DNA of 36,801 nt from Candidatus Acidiferrum typicum (GTDB lineage Bacteria > Acidobacteriota > Terriglobia > Acidiferrales > UBA7541): assembly GCA_025463055.1 (NCBI GenBank), contig JAOAPV010000116.1, positions 1 through 36,801 of the forward strand. Reading direction: 5' to 3'. Both the position numbers and the translations under genes were made by a program. The notes below the pieces were generated by a model, which ran no database searches, was not told the origin of the DNA, and saw only the letters and a program-made list of their open reading frames with translations. Shown piece after piece: positions 1-7,516 of this stretch; the stretch's first letter is position 1, and each line of letters begins with the position of its first letter.

Positions 1-810
1 GCGCTGGGCTTCGACGCGCCGTCGCTGGCGAGCTTGCGGGTACTGGCGCAGGAAGCCTACGGCATGCTGCTGGTGACCGGCCCGACCGGTTCCGGCAAGA
101 CCACCACGCTGTATGCGGCGCTCACGGAAATCCACAATGGCCGCGACAAGATCATCACCATCGAGGATCCGGTCGAATACCAGTTGCCGGGCATCCTGCA
201 AATTCCGGACAATGAAAAAAAGGGGCTGACCTTCGCCAAGGGCCTGCGCTCCATCCTGCGTCATGACCCCGACAAGATCATGGTCGGCGAAATTCGCGAC
301 CAGGAAACCGCGCAAATTGCTATTCAATCCGCGCTCACCGGTCACTTGGTCTTCACCACCGTCCACGCCAACAACGTGACCGACGTCATCGGCCGCTTTA
401 TCAACATGGGTGTTGAACCCTATAATTTCGTGTCAGCGCTGAACTGCATAATGGCGCAGCGCCTGGTCCGCATAGTCTGCCCCAACTGCAAACGACCGAA
501 AAAGTATTCGCCGCAGGAACTGGCCGAAGCTGGCCTCGATGCGGCGATATGGTCGGACGTCACGCTGGTCGAAGGCGCCGGATGCCTGGAATGCTCAGGC
601 ACCGGCTTCCACGGGCGCACTGCAATCTGCGAGCTGCTGGACCTGACCGATCGCATCCGCGAAATGATTGTGGATCGACGGCCCACGTCGGAAATCAAAC
701 GCATCGCGCGCGAGGAAGGCATGATTACCCTGCGCGAGAGCGGCCTCGCAAAAATTCGCGACGGCATCACCACCCTGAAAGAAATAAACAAGGTGACTTT
801 CGTTGAGTAG
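1..810 (+). CDS. gspE: Type II secretion/type IV pilus assembly ATPase, GspE/PilB family (5' end outside window)
   Basis: This is the C-terminal ATPase half of a cytoplasmic secretion motor that hydrolyses ATP to drive pseudopilus or pilus extension. The reading frame is open from base 1, so the start lies upstream. Visible motifs are a Walker A loop GPTGSGKTTT (about 79-108), the Asp-box region around IEDPVEY, a Walker B-like segment KIMVGEIRDQETA, the His-box TGHLVFTTVHANN, and two Cys pairs (CPNC and CLEC) that form the zinc-binding tetracysteine element of GspE/PilB proteins. The stop overlaps the next gene by 8 bp, which indicates an operon with the PilM-like protein. GspE and PilB cannot be told apart from this fragment. 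The PilMNOP-like genes that follow fit a hybrid T2S/T4P system. Confidence 0.95.
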   Translation, partial: ALGFDAPSLASLRVLAQEAYGMLLVTGPTGSGKTTTLYAALTEIHNGRDKIITIEDPVEYQLPGILQIPDNEKKGLTFAKGLRSILRHDPDKIMVGEIRDQETAQIAIQSALTGHLVFTTVHANNVTDVIGRFINMGVEPYNFVSALNCIMAQRLVRIVCPNCKRPKKYSPQELAEAGLDAAIWSDVTLVEGAGCLECSGTGFHGRTAICELLDLTDRIREMIVDRRPTSEIKRIAREEGMITLRESGLAKIRDGITTLKEINKVTFVE

Positions 811-1777
811 CATTTCCACATTGCGCCCGGACACCCGCGAAACCGGTCTCCTCAGCTGGCTCACCCGCTGGCTTGATGCCATGCCGCATCCGCACTTCGC
901 CATCGAGTTTTCGCCGGACCGCATAGCCGCTGCGCGCTGGAAAGGCAACTCCGTGGACGAATTCACCGTGGAGACGCTGCCGCCAGCGGCGCTCGTCCCC
1001 TCCGCCGTCGAGGCCAATATAATTAACGCGAGCGCTTTGAAGACGGCGATGGCCAATATTGTCACCCGGTTGCGCGCCAAGGATCAGGAAGTGGCGCTGA
1101 TCCTGCCCGATCCTGTCATTCGCGTGTTCGTGCAGCATTTTGACGAGTTCCCGCGCTCGCCCGGAGAAGGCATACCCATGCTTCGCTGGAAGCTCAAGAA
1201 GAGCATTCCATTCGAGGCGGACGAGACCGTGATTTCCTACATGCGCCAAACCGCGCGCGAAGACGGCGTGGACATGGTTACCGCATTGGCCCGTTTGCGC
1301 ATCATCCGCGAATACGAGGCATTGGCTGAAAGCGCGAGCCTTTATCCGGGTGTAATTCTGAGTTCGTCTCTAGCCGCGATTTCGCTGCTTGGGGACGAAA
1401 AAGCCACGCTGCTGGCCCGCGTCTCCGGTGTTGCGCTCACCACCGCGATCGTGCGTGGCGACGTGCTCTGCGGCTACCGTTGCACGGAGCTTCCCGTGCA
1501 TAGCGGCGACATTACGCCTCAGATGCTGCTGGAAGAGATTTATCCCGTGGCTGCCTATTATCAGGACACCTGGGGCGAAGGCATTGGTTCCGTGCGGGTG
1601 GCGGGTTTGGGTGCAAGGCTTCCGGATTTTGTTCCGCCGCTGGAATCCGAGTTTCACTGCAAAGTAAGCTCATTATTGCACGCGGCGGTTTCCGATGGTC
1701 GGATACCGCACGAGGCGCGGGCGTTGGCGGAACGCGAAGCCGATGGTTTGGTCGGCTGGATGATGCACCGCAACTAA
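803..1777 (+). CDS. PilM-like actin-fold assembly protein
   Basis: A protein of 324 residues, probably a cytoplasmic PilM/GspL-type scaffold with an actin-like fold that links the ATPase to the inner-membrane PilN/PilO platform. The family call rests on the opening HFAIEFSPDRIAAARW (phosphate-1-like strand), the segment VALILPDPVIRVFV, the PF..DE core (KKSIPFEADETVISY) and its position between the ATPase and a PilN-like gene. Sequence conservation to classical PilM is moderate. The start is a TTG at 803 that overlaps the upstream stop by 8 bp, which suggests translational coupling. No alternative ATG gives a full-length N-terminal fold. No transmembrane segment is evident, consistent with a peripheral cytoplasmic role. 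Confidence 0.75.
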   Translation: MSSISTLRPDTRETGLLSWLTRWLDAMPHPHFAIEFSPDRIAAARWKGNSVDEFTVETLPPAALVPSAVEANIINASALKTAMANIVTRLRAKDQEVALILPDPVIRVFVQHFDEFPRSPGEGIPMLRWKLKKSIPFEADETVISYMRQTAREDGVDMVTALARLRIIREYEALAESASLYPGVILSSSLAAISLLGDEKATLLARVSGVALTTAIVRGDVLCGYRCTELPVHSGDITPQMLLEEIYPVAAYYQDTWGEGIGSVRVAGLGARLPDFVPPLESEFHCKVSSLLHAAVSDGRIPHEARALAEREADGLVGWMMHRN

Positions 1778-1816
1778 AACTAAAGCCCCCGGTGGGGAAT
1801 CCAGGGAAACTAAAGC

Positions 1817-2392
1817 ATGAAGGTTCGTTTAAACGTAGCTACAAATCCATTGCAGACGCACCGCAAGTTTCTGGCGGCGTCGGGCCTCCTTGGTGTGATT
1901 GCCGGAATCGTATGTCTTGCGCTTGGCTGGCACGTTTATTCCGTGCGCAAGTCCAATGCAGCGACACGCGCGCGAGCGGCAGCCGTGCGCCAGGAAATGG
2001 TCGGGCTGATGGGGAAGCGCGACGAATTGGAGACCTTTTTCAAGGAAGAGCGAAATGCCAGGCTCAATCAACGCTCCACGTTCCTCAACTCCTTGATCAA
2101 TGAGGAAAGTCTTAATTGGACGCAGATGTTTATGGACTTGGAGAAGATCATGCCTACCGGCGTGCGCCTGATGAACATCGAGCCTGCGCACGACAAAGGG
2201 CAAGTGTTGGTGAAGTTGCAGATTGGCGCCATCAGCGATGAAGCAAAGCTCAAGTTCCTACGGGCGCTGGAGAGTTCCCCGGCCTTCAAAGAGGTGCGCG
2301 TAGAACATGACACTAAATCTGAACCGCAAGAGGGAACCGGTGACTTGGACCACCTGCACGTTCAACTCACTGCGGTTTACGTGAGGAGCTGA
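1817..2392 (+). CDS. PilN-like inner-membrane assembly protein
   Basis: A protein of 191 residues with one N-terminal transmembrane helix (about residues 22-42) after a short cytoplasmic head with MKVRLNVATNPLQ, the PilN-type sequence that would dock on PilM. A periplasmic coiled coil follows (about 50-85), then a ferredoxin-like domain starting around NWTQMFMDLEKIMPTGVRL, a segment typical of PilN. It is expected to form the PilN/PilO platform that aligns the pilin-assembly machine in the inner membrane. It lies 39 bp after the PilM-like gene, and its TGA overlaps the ATG of the next gene by one base. Confidence comes from both the motif and the gene order. Confidence 0.85.
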   Translation: MKVRLNVATNPLQTHRKFLAASGLLGVIAGIVCLALGWHVYSVRKSNAATRARAAAVRQEMVGLMGKRDELETFFKEERNARLNQRSTFLNSLINEESLNWTQMFMDLEKIMPTGVRLMNIEPAHDKGQVLVKLQIGAISDEAKLKFLRALESSPAFKEVRVEHDTKSEPQEGTGDLDHLHVQLTAVYVRS

Positions 2393-2946
2393 TGCGCCGC
2401 GATTTCAAAACTAAGATGCGCGTGATTGTACTTCTGCTCCTGCTGCTGGTCGCTGCAGACGTCGCTCTGGGCGTCTACACTTGGAATTTGGCGTCGGCGC
2501 AAACCGCCCAGCAGGAGTTGGTGCTGCTCACGCGAAATCGCGACCTCCTGAAAAAAGACATTCAGCGTGCCCAGGAAATCCGCAGCCGCATTCCTGCCAT
2601 TCAAAAGGATTGCGACGCATTCGAGGAGTCGCTGTTCGCTCAGAGCAGCGGATATTCGACAGTTAGCGCCGACCTAAGTTCGATTGCCGGCAAGGCCGGT
2701 CTACGATTAGAGGGCAACGCTTTCAAAACCAAAAGCCTGCCAGGCACCGGCCTGACCGAACTTGGCATCGATGCTCAAGTGACAGGCGATTATCGCGGGG
2801 TGGTGCGATTTCTGAACGGATTACAACGCTCCGACAATTATTACGCGGTGGAGGGCCTCTCGGCGCACCCTGGCGGCCAGGCACGAGGCGCTAAAGGAGT
2901 TTTGCAAGTGATGTTACGCATTAAAACCTACTTCCGGCCAGCATGA
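2392..2946 (+). CDS. PilO-like inner-membrane assembly protein
   Basis: A protein of 184 residues with a short basic N-terminus, one transmembrane helix (about residues 9-28, leucine/valine-rich), a coiled coil (about 33-75) and a C-terminal ferredoxin-like domain that includes GDYRGVVRFLNGLQRSDNYY, a PilO-type segment. It would pair with the PilN-like protein. The ATG overlaps the PilN-like stop by one base, and its own stop overlaps the next start by 4 bp (ATGA), so translation of the run is tightly coupled. Sequence identity to model PilO is probably low; the call relies on architecture and order. Confidence 0.8.
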   Translation: MRRDFKTKMRVIVLLLLLLVAADVALGVYTWNLASAQTAQQELVLLTRNRDLLKKDIQRAQEIRSRIPAIQKDCDAFEESLFAQSSGYSTVSADLSSIAGKAGLRLEGNAFKTKSLPGTGLTELGIDAQVTGDYRGVVRFLNGLQRSDNYYAVEGLSAHPGGQARGAKGVLQVMLRIKTYFRPA

Positions 2947-3482
2947 TGAAACAAAGAACCAAAATCGCCATGTTGGCGCTCCTGATCATAATTGCCGCCG
3001 GAGTCTTCTATCTCGATACTAAAGGCACGTCGCTTGGCGGTAAGGAATCCGTATTCACCTCTAAATCGTATCCGCCCCTTGCGGTCGAAAATCCGGAGCT
3101 GCAGCGCTGGAAACTGGAAACGAGCCGCCGCACGGAGTACAAGAGCAGCGGCCGGGACTTATTCAGCGAAACTCTGCCGCCCCCGCCTGTCCAGAAGGTC
3201 GAGCGGCCGCCTGATCCTGTCCCACAGGCTCCGGTGGAAGCTCCTCCGCCCAGCCTGCCGGCAAACATGAAGTTCTTTGGCTCTGGCACCGTGCCGAATG
3301 GCACCGCCAAGCGCGCGTTTCTCAGCGACGGGGAAGAGGTTTACATCGTCGGTGAAGGGGACACGCTGCTGGGACGGTTCCGCATCTTGAGGATTAGCAA
3401 CGCCAGCCTTGAATTCGAGGAATTAGGCTCCGGCAGGCGCAACTCCGCCCCGCTGGATGAACAGGCCGCACCGCCGGCATGA
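2943..3482 (+). CDS. PilP/GspC-like periplasmic linker protein
   Basis: A protein of 179 residues with an N-terminal hydrophobic anchor (about residues 8-24), a proline-rich linker (about 77-105, with PPPPVQ and PDPVPQAP) and a small C-terminal beta domain. That domain contains MKFFGSGTVPNGTAKRAFLS and GEEVYIVGEGDTLLGRFRI, resembling the HR domain of GspC or the PilP fold that joins the inner-membrane platform to the secretin. It starts in an ATGA overlap with the PilO-like gene and ends in an ATGA overlap with the pseudopilin gene. PilP and GspC cannot be separated here; its position after PilO favours PilP. Confidence 0.7.
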   Translation: MMKQRTKIAMLALLIIIAAGVFYLDTKGTSLGGKESVFTSKSYPPLAVENPELQRWKLETSRRTEYKSSGRDLFSETLPPPPVQKVERPPDPVPQAPVEAPPPSLPANMKFFGSGTVPNGTAKRAFLSDGEEVYIVGEGDTLLGRFRILRISNASLEFEELGSGRRNSAPLDEQAAPPA

Positions 3483-4444
3483 GTATAGTTATGAAAAAGC
3501 GCTCCAGAAGAATCACGGCAAAATCTCAGCGTGGATTTGCATTGTTGATGGTCCTGTTCTTGACCACACTGGTGCTTTTAGGTGCTATGGCCGCTGCTCC
3601 CTATGTCCGTACGGAGGCGCAGCGCGAAAAAGAACAAGAGATGATCTGGCGCGGCAAACAGTACGTTCGCGGGGTCAAGCTCTATTACCGCAAGATGGGC
3701 CGGTTTCCGACGTCGGTGGACGATTTAACAAAACCGAAAGTCGGTTCGCTCCGATTCATGCGTCAGGCCTACAAGGATCCGATGAACAAGGGGGACGGCT
3801 CCTGGAGGTTCATTTATGTTGGACCGGCCGGCCAGCTCATCGGCAGCTTGAAGCCGCAGCAAACGCTTCAGATGCCCGGGGTTGGCGCTGGCCAGTTCGG
3901 CACGCCTGCGGGTGCACCTGCGCAGCAGACTACAAGCTTCGGAGCGTCGGGCTTTGGGCAATCACCACCGGCGCAGACGGGACCCCAGCAAGGCCCGCAG
4001 GGTGCTGCTAATCAAGCGGGGACGGCGAATGCCGGACAGCCCGGGACGCAGCCGCCAACTGGCAATGCGCCAGGAACGGACGACGTCGCCAACGCAAACC
4101 CCTCCGGTTTGCTTTCGGATAGCCCGGTGCTGGGCGGCAATATCATTGGAGTAGGCAGCAAAATCAACAAGCGCTCGGTCATCATCTACGAAAAAGCCAA
4201 GAACTACCGGCTGTTTGAATTTGTCTGGAATCCATCCAAAGACATGGCCAACGCGTTGAACCAGCAAATCGCCGCGCCCAACCAGAATCCGCAGGGAGCC
4301 CCGCAGGGTCAGACTGGGTTTGGTTTCGGGCAGCAGCAGAACAACCCTCAAAACAATCAGCAGAACAATCAGAACAATACGCCGGGGAACCCTCCAGCGA
4401 ACCCGCCGGAAATGCCCATGCCTACACCGCCTCCGCAACCGTAA
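3479..4444 (+). CDS. Type II secretion pseudopilin-like protein with QN/Pro-rich tail
   Basis: A protein of 321 residues beginning with a basic leader and a type III (prepilin) signal: leader ending in QRG, then FALLMVLFLTTLVLLGAMAA as the hydrophobic helix. Cleavage is expected between G and F. The usual Glu at mature position 5 is absent (Met is there), as in GspK-like minor pseudopilins. A conserved globular segment follows (GKQYVRGVKLYYRKMGRFP), then a low-complexity C-terminal half rich in Gly, Gln, Asn and Pro, with QQNNPQNNQQNNQNN near the end. The start at 3479 overlaps the previous stop; an ATG at 3491 is an alternative. It is the last gene of the operon visible here, 36 bp from a convergent gene. 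Confidence 0.75.
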   Translation: MSIVMKKRSRRITAKSQRGFALLMVLFLTTLVLLGAMAAAPYVRTEAQREKEQEMIWRGKQYVRGVKLYYRKMGRFPTSVDDLTKPKVGSLRFMRQAYKDPMNKGDGSWRFIYVGPAGQLIGSLKPQQTLQMPGVGAGQFGTPAGAPAQQTTSFGASGFGQSPPAQTGPQQGPQGAANQAGTANAGQPGTQPPTGNAPGTDDVANANPSGLLSDSPVLGGNIIGVGSKINKRSVIIYEKAKNYRLFEFVWNPSKDMANALNQQIAAPNQNPQGAPQGQTGFGFGQQQNNPQNNQQNNQNNTPGNPPANPPEMPMPTPPPQP

Positions 4445-4480
4445 TCATTTTTTTAAATGCAGTGCGGTAGCCTCGATAGT

Positions 4481-5194
4481 TTAAAACTGCGTGGACGCTG
4501 TTGCCGCCGCCTGAGGTGTAGCGGCAGCCGTCGCAGTACCCCGCTTCACAGTCTTCGCAGGCGGACTGCTCGACTTGCGCTGATTGTAGGTTTGCTTCAC
4601 GCGCCGGATGTAAGAAATGGTTTCCGCAAATGGCGGCACGCGTTGACCGTACCGCTGTACGCGGTCTGGGCCGGCGTTATAGGCGGCCAGCGTCAGGGCC
4701 AGATCGTTTTTGTACAGCGCCAGAAGATCGCTCAGGTAATGCGTGCCCGCGTCTATATTTTCCTGCGGATCGAAAATATTTTTTACGCCTAGGTGGCTTG
4801 CAGTTGAGGGAAGAAGCTGCATCAGCCCGCGCGCATTGCGGCGGGAAATCGCTTTGGGATCGAAGTTTGATTCCGCGGCGATAACGCTGGTGATCAGGTC
4901 AGCATCGACGCTATAGCGCTTGGCCGCCGCGCTGATTAAATCGCCAAAGGGCTCCTGCGACACCTCAACATGCGGTACGGGCGTGAAGATGTCTTCTGGC
5001 TCGATCGCCACAACTTGGTCGGCAGGCACATCCACTGTGCCGCCTTTCATTTGCAAATGGTATTTATCGCCAATGATCTGGTAGCCGGTTACAGTTAGCC
5101 GCTGGCCGCTGCGCAGTACAATGTATTCAGCGCGCGAAGCAGGCGCGGCGAATGTCACAAACAACGCGCTCAAGGCCAAGTGCTTCAGCCGCAC
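4481..5194 (-). CDS. Exported lytic transglycosylase, SLT domain
   Basis: A protein of 237 residues that would cleave peptidoglycan glycan strands to anhydro products in the periplasm. A signal peptide covers about residues 1-22 (cleavage near SRA-E). A short beta-rich N-terminal domain (about 23-70) precedes the Slt70-like catalytic domain (about 83-200). Catalytic Glu108 lies in AAESNFDPKA, followed by GLMQLLPSTA (123-132) and AYNAGP (171-176), the defining SLT motifs. The C-terminus is an Ala/Thr-rich tail. The gene overlaps the upstream HAD gene by 10 bp on the same strand and converges with the pseudopilin gene. Proximity to the secretion operon could mean it opens peptidoglycan for that machine; this is inference only. 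Confidence 0.93.
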   Translation of the reverse strand: MRLKHLALSALFVTFAAPASRAEYIVLRSGQRLTVTGYQIIGDKYHLQMKGGTVDVPADQVVAIEPEDIFTPVPHVEVSQEPFGDLISAAAKRYSVDADLITSVIAAESNFDPKAISRRNARGLMQLLPSTASHLGVKNIFDPQENIDAGTHYLSDLLALYKNDLALTLAAYNAGPDRVQRYGQRVPPFAETISYIRRVKQTYNQRKSSSPPAKTVKRGTATAAATPQAAATASTQF

Positions 5195-6036
5195 GGTGCT
5201 ACCTCCCGCAGCGCAAACAGCTCGATGGCCGCGGCTACGCCATTATGGTCGTTAGACGCCGTTTCATGCCAGCCGAAATTTCTTAGCTCCGGGACGCAGT
5301 TGCCCATAACCACCGGAACTCCCGCGAAGGAAAGCATTTCCAGATCATTGTGATTGTCGCCCACGGCCATTACTTCGTTGCGATTCATTCCGCGTAGAGC
5401 GGCCCATTCGGCCAGCGCGGCTCCTTTCGAACACTGCGGGTGAATTACATCGATCATGGAGAAATCGCGGCTCTCGTACACGGTAGATGCCACTTTAAAG
5501 CCTTCGGCTGCCTCGGCGGCGCGCAGGATGGCCTCCACTTCGCGCATGCTTTCTACTTTGCCCGATAGCATGACTTGCAGCGGATCTTCCGTAAGACAGC
5601 TTTCAAGTGGGACCGCTTGCCCAATAAATTCTTTATTACGCGCGTAGTATGCGGAGCGAATTGGATCGTCCGTCGCAAAAACTTCGAGAATTACCTGGTT
5701 CTCGCGCAGCCGGTCGAAAATTACGCCGGTACTATCCCGCCAGGATCTCGTGATTTCCAGGACGCGAGCAGCCGTTTCGCGCGGCAGGAGATGCCGCAGG
5801 TGAGTCTCCCCATCTTGCGTTCGAATGATCGCGCCATTGCTGACGATCATGGTAAGCGGTGCGCCAATCTGAAGAGCAATCGTCATGGCGAAGTCATAGC
5901 GCCGGCCCGTGACGAGTGCGACTTCGATCCCACGCCGCGTCGCTTCTGCAATGGCCACGCGATTTGCTTCCGGCAGGGTCCAGCGGCTGTCCAGCAACGT
6001 GCCATCGATGTCTAGCGCGATAAGCTTCACGGCCAT
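5185..6036 (-). CDS. Cof-type HAD-superfamily phosphatase
   Basis: A protein of 283 residues, a soluble HAD hydrolase of the Cof/YidA (IIB) type that probably dephosphorylates sugar phosphates or nucleotides; the substrate cannot be assigned. Visible motifs are nucleophile loop DIDGT with Asp9 and Asp11, motif II in ALVTGR, the Cof cap domain in the middle, a conserved Lys in CSKGAAL, and metal-binding motif IV GDNHNDLEML. Length is typical of the family. Its last 10 bp overlap the start of the lytic transglycosylase gene, so the two are probably co-transcribed. It is divergent from thrC across a 145-bp gap. Confidence 0.93.
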   Translation of the reverse strand: MAVKLIALDIDGTLLDSRWTLPEANRVAIAEATRRGIEVALVTGRRYDFAMTIALQIGAPLTMIVSNGAIIRTQDGETHLRHLLPRETAARVLEITRSWRDSTGVIFDRLRENQVILEVFATDDPIRSAYYARNKEFIGQAVPLESCLTEDPLQVMLSGKVESMREVEAILRAAEAAEGFKVASTVYESRDFSMIDVIHPQCSKGAALAEWAALRGMNRNEVMAVGDNHNDLEMLSFAGVPVVMGNCVPELRNFGWHETASNDHNGVAAAIELFALREVAPCG

Positions 6037-6088
6037 GCCTCAATTGTACCGTGGATTAGATGTGTTTTCGGCCGCCCGCGTTCTATGT

Positions 6089-6131
6089 GCAGCCATTCCA
6101 ACTGCAGCCATTCCAAGTGGAGCCCTTGGAA
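6089..6131. promoter_or_regulatory. Tandem and inverted repeat between divergent HAD and thrC genes
   Basis: Two 15-bp tandem copies of GCAGCCATTCCAA(C/G)T occur at 6089-6103 and 6104-6118. A perfect 7-bp inverted repeat, TTCCAAG (6111-6117) and CTTGGAA (6125-6131) with a 7-bp spacer, follows about 50 bp before the thrC ATG. The position between divergent genes fits an operator, but no protein can be named. Confidence 0.3.
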
Positions 6132-6181
6132 ATGTCACCCTTCGAAACGTGAAAATTAGGCTGTGCTAGACTTTTCCATTC

Positions 6182-7360
6182 ATGACTACAGCGACCAATG
6201 TAATGGAGCTGGAATGCTCCGAATGCCGCAAAAAATACGATGCCGAAGTGGAGCAGCATCTGTGCACGTGCGGCCGGCCGCTGCTAGTTCGCTACGATTT
6301 GAAGCAAGCCGCAACCACACTTACGCTCGAGAATCTTTCGAAGCGCGCGCGAACGCTGTGGCGTTATCGCGAGGTGCTGCCCCCTGGCGATCCCGTGACA
6401 CTAGGCGAGGGCATGACTCCGCTCCTCTACACAGCTCGGCTCGGCGCATCCATGGGACTGCGCCGCCTTTACGTGAAAGACGAAGGATTGAATCCGACCG
6501 GCTCGTTCAAGGCACGCGGCATGACCGCTGCGGTGACGCGCGCGAAACAACTCGGCGCAAAAACGCTCGCCGCTCCCACTGCGGGGAATGCCGGGGGGGC
6601 ATTGGCGGCTTATGCTGCGGCAGCGGGGATTCCGGCGGTGATTGTTATGCCGGCGGATACTCCTAGCGCTAATGTGATGGAGTGCCAGGCATTCGGCGCA
6701 ACGGTGGTGAAGCTGAATGGGCTCATTTCTGATTGCGGGAAATATGTGGCGGAACGCAAGGATCGCGAAGGCTGGTACGACGTTTCGACATTGAAGGAGC
6801 CGTATCGCGTCGAAGGCAAGAAAACGATGGGCTACGAATTGTGGGAAGAATTTCGGGGCAAGTTGCCGGAGGTGATTTTGTATCCGACTGGAGGTGGGGT
6901 TGGACTCATTGGGATGTGCAAGGCGTTTGATGAAATGCAGGAAATGGGATGGATCGGTGCGGAGCGGCCGCGCATGGTTGCGGTGCAGGCGGAGGGATGC
7001 GCTCCGATCGTGAAAGCCTGGGAAGGGCATCGCGACGCGGCGGAATTCTTTGCCAATGCGGCGACGATTGCTTCTGGATTGCGCGTGCCAGGCCCCCTGG
7101 GCGATTTGATGATGCTGCGCATGCTCCGGCAGACGAATGGGACGGCGCTGACGGTGAGCGACTCTGAAATGCTGCAGGCCGGCAGGGAACTGGCATCGAT
7201 GGAGGGCATTTTCGCTGCGCCGGAGGGTGCTGCGACCGTGATTGCTGCGCGCAAGCTCGCGGCGTCCGGCTGGATTAAGCCAGGCGAAACTGTGGTGCTC
7301 TTTAACACCGGGACGGGATACAAATATAGCGAAGCATGGCAACGCGCGCTGCAGGCTTGA
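6182..7360 (+). CDS. thrC: Threonine synthase
   Basis: A protein of 392 residues, a PLP-dependent cytoplasmic enzyme that converts O-phosphohomoserine to threonine in the aspartate-family pathway. The N-terminus has a rubredoxin-like knuckle (Cys12, Cys15, Cys28, Cys30), as in many threonine synthases. The fold-type II core includes LGEGMTPL, KDEGLNPTGSFKARG with Schiff-base Lys110, AAPTAGNAGGALAAYAA, the phosphate loop TGGGVGLIGM and the late motif EGIFAAPEGAAT. Length matches class 2 enzymes. The last 20 bp including the stop are duplicated in tandem just downstream. It stands alone, divergent from the HAD gene. Confidence 0.92.
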   Translation: MTTATNVMELECSECRKKYDAEVEQHLCTCGRPLLVRYDLKQAATTLTLENLSKRARTLWRYREVLPPGDPVTLGEGMTPLLYTARLGASMGLRRLYVKDEGLNPTGSFKARGMTAAVTRAKQLGAKTLAAPTAGNAGGALAAYAAAAGIPAVIVMPADTPSANVMECQAFGATVVKLNGLISDCGKYVAERKDREGWYDVSTLKEPYRVEGKKTMGYELWEEFRGKLPEVILYPTGGGVGLIGMCKAFDEMQEMGWIGAERPRMVAVQAEGCAPIVKAWEGHRDAAEFFANAATIASGLRVPGPLGDLMMLRMLRQTNGTALTVSDSEMLQAGRELASMEGIFAAPEGAATVIAARKLAASGWIKPGETVVLFNTGTGYKYSEAWQRALQA

Positions 7361-7455
7361 ACAGCGCGCTGCAGGCTTAGGGCTGAGCTAGTCTGGCTGG
7401 GCTCAAGCCCAGCGACGACATGGCCTGATTCGGCTGGCTGGGCTTCAGCCCAGCC
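7341..7455. repeat. Tandem repeat and two GGGCTNNAGCCC palindromes after thrC
   Basis: A 20-bp unit at 7341-7360 (the end of thrC) is repeated at 7361-7380, sharing GCGCGCTGCAGGCTT. Two near-perfect palindromes follow: GCTGGGCTCAAGCCCAGC at 7396-7413 and GGCTGGGCTTCAGCCCAGCC at 7436-7455. They belong to a palindrome family that recurs at 13.23, 13.26 and 17.81 kb. They may act as weak terminators or REP-like elements. Confidence 0.75.
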
Positions 7456-7516
7456 GCTGCATTTGCTGACTCGGCTTGGCTGGCTGAAGCAGGCGCTACA
7501 CAGCCCTTACACGAGA

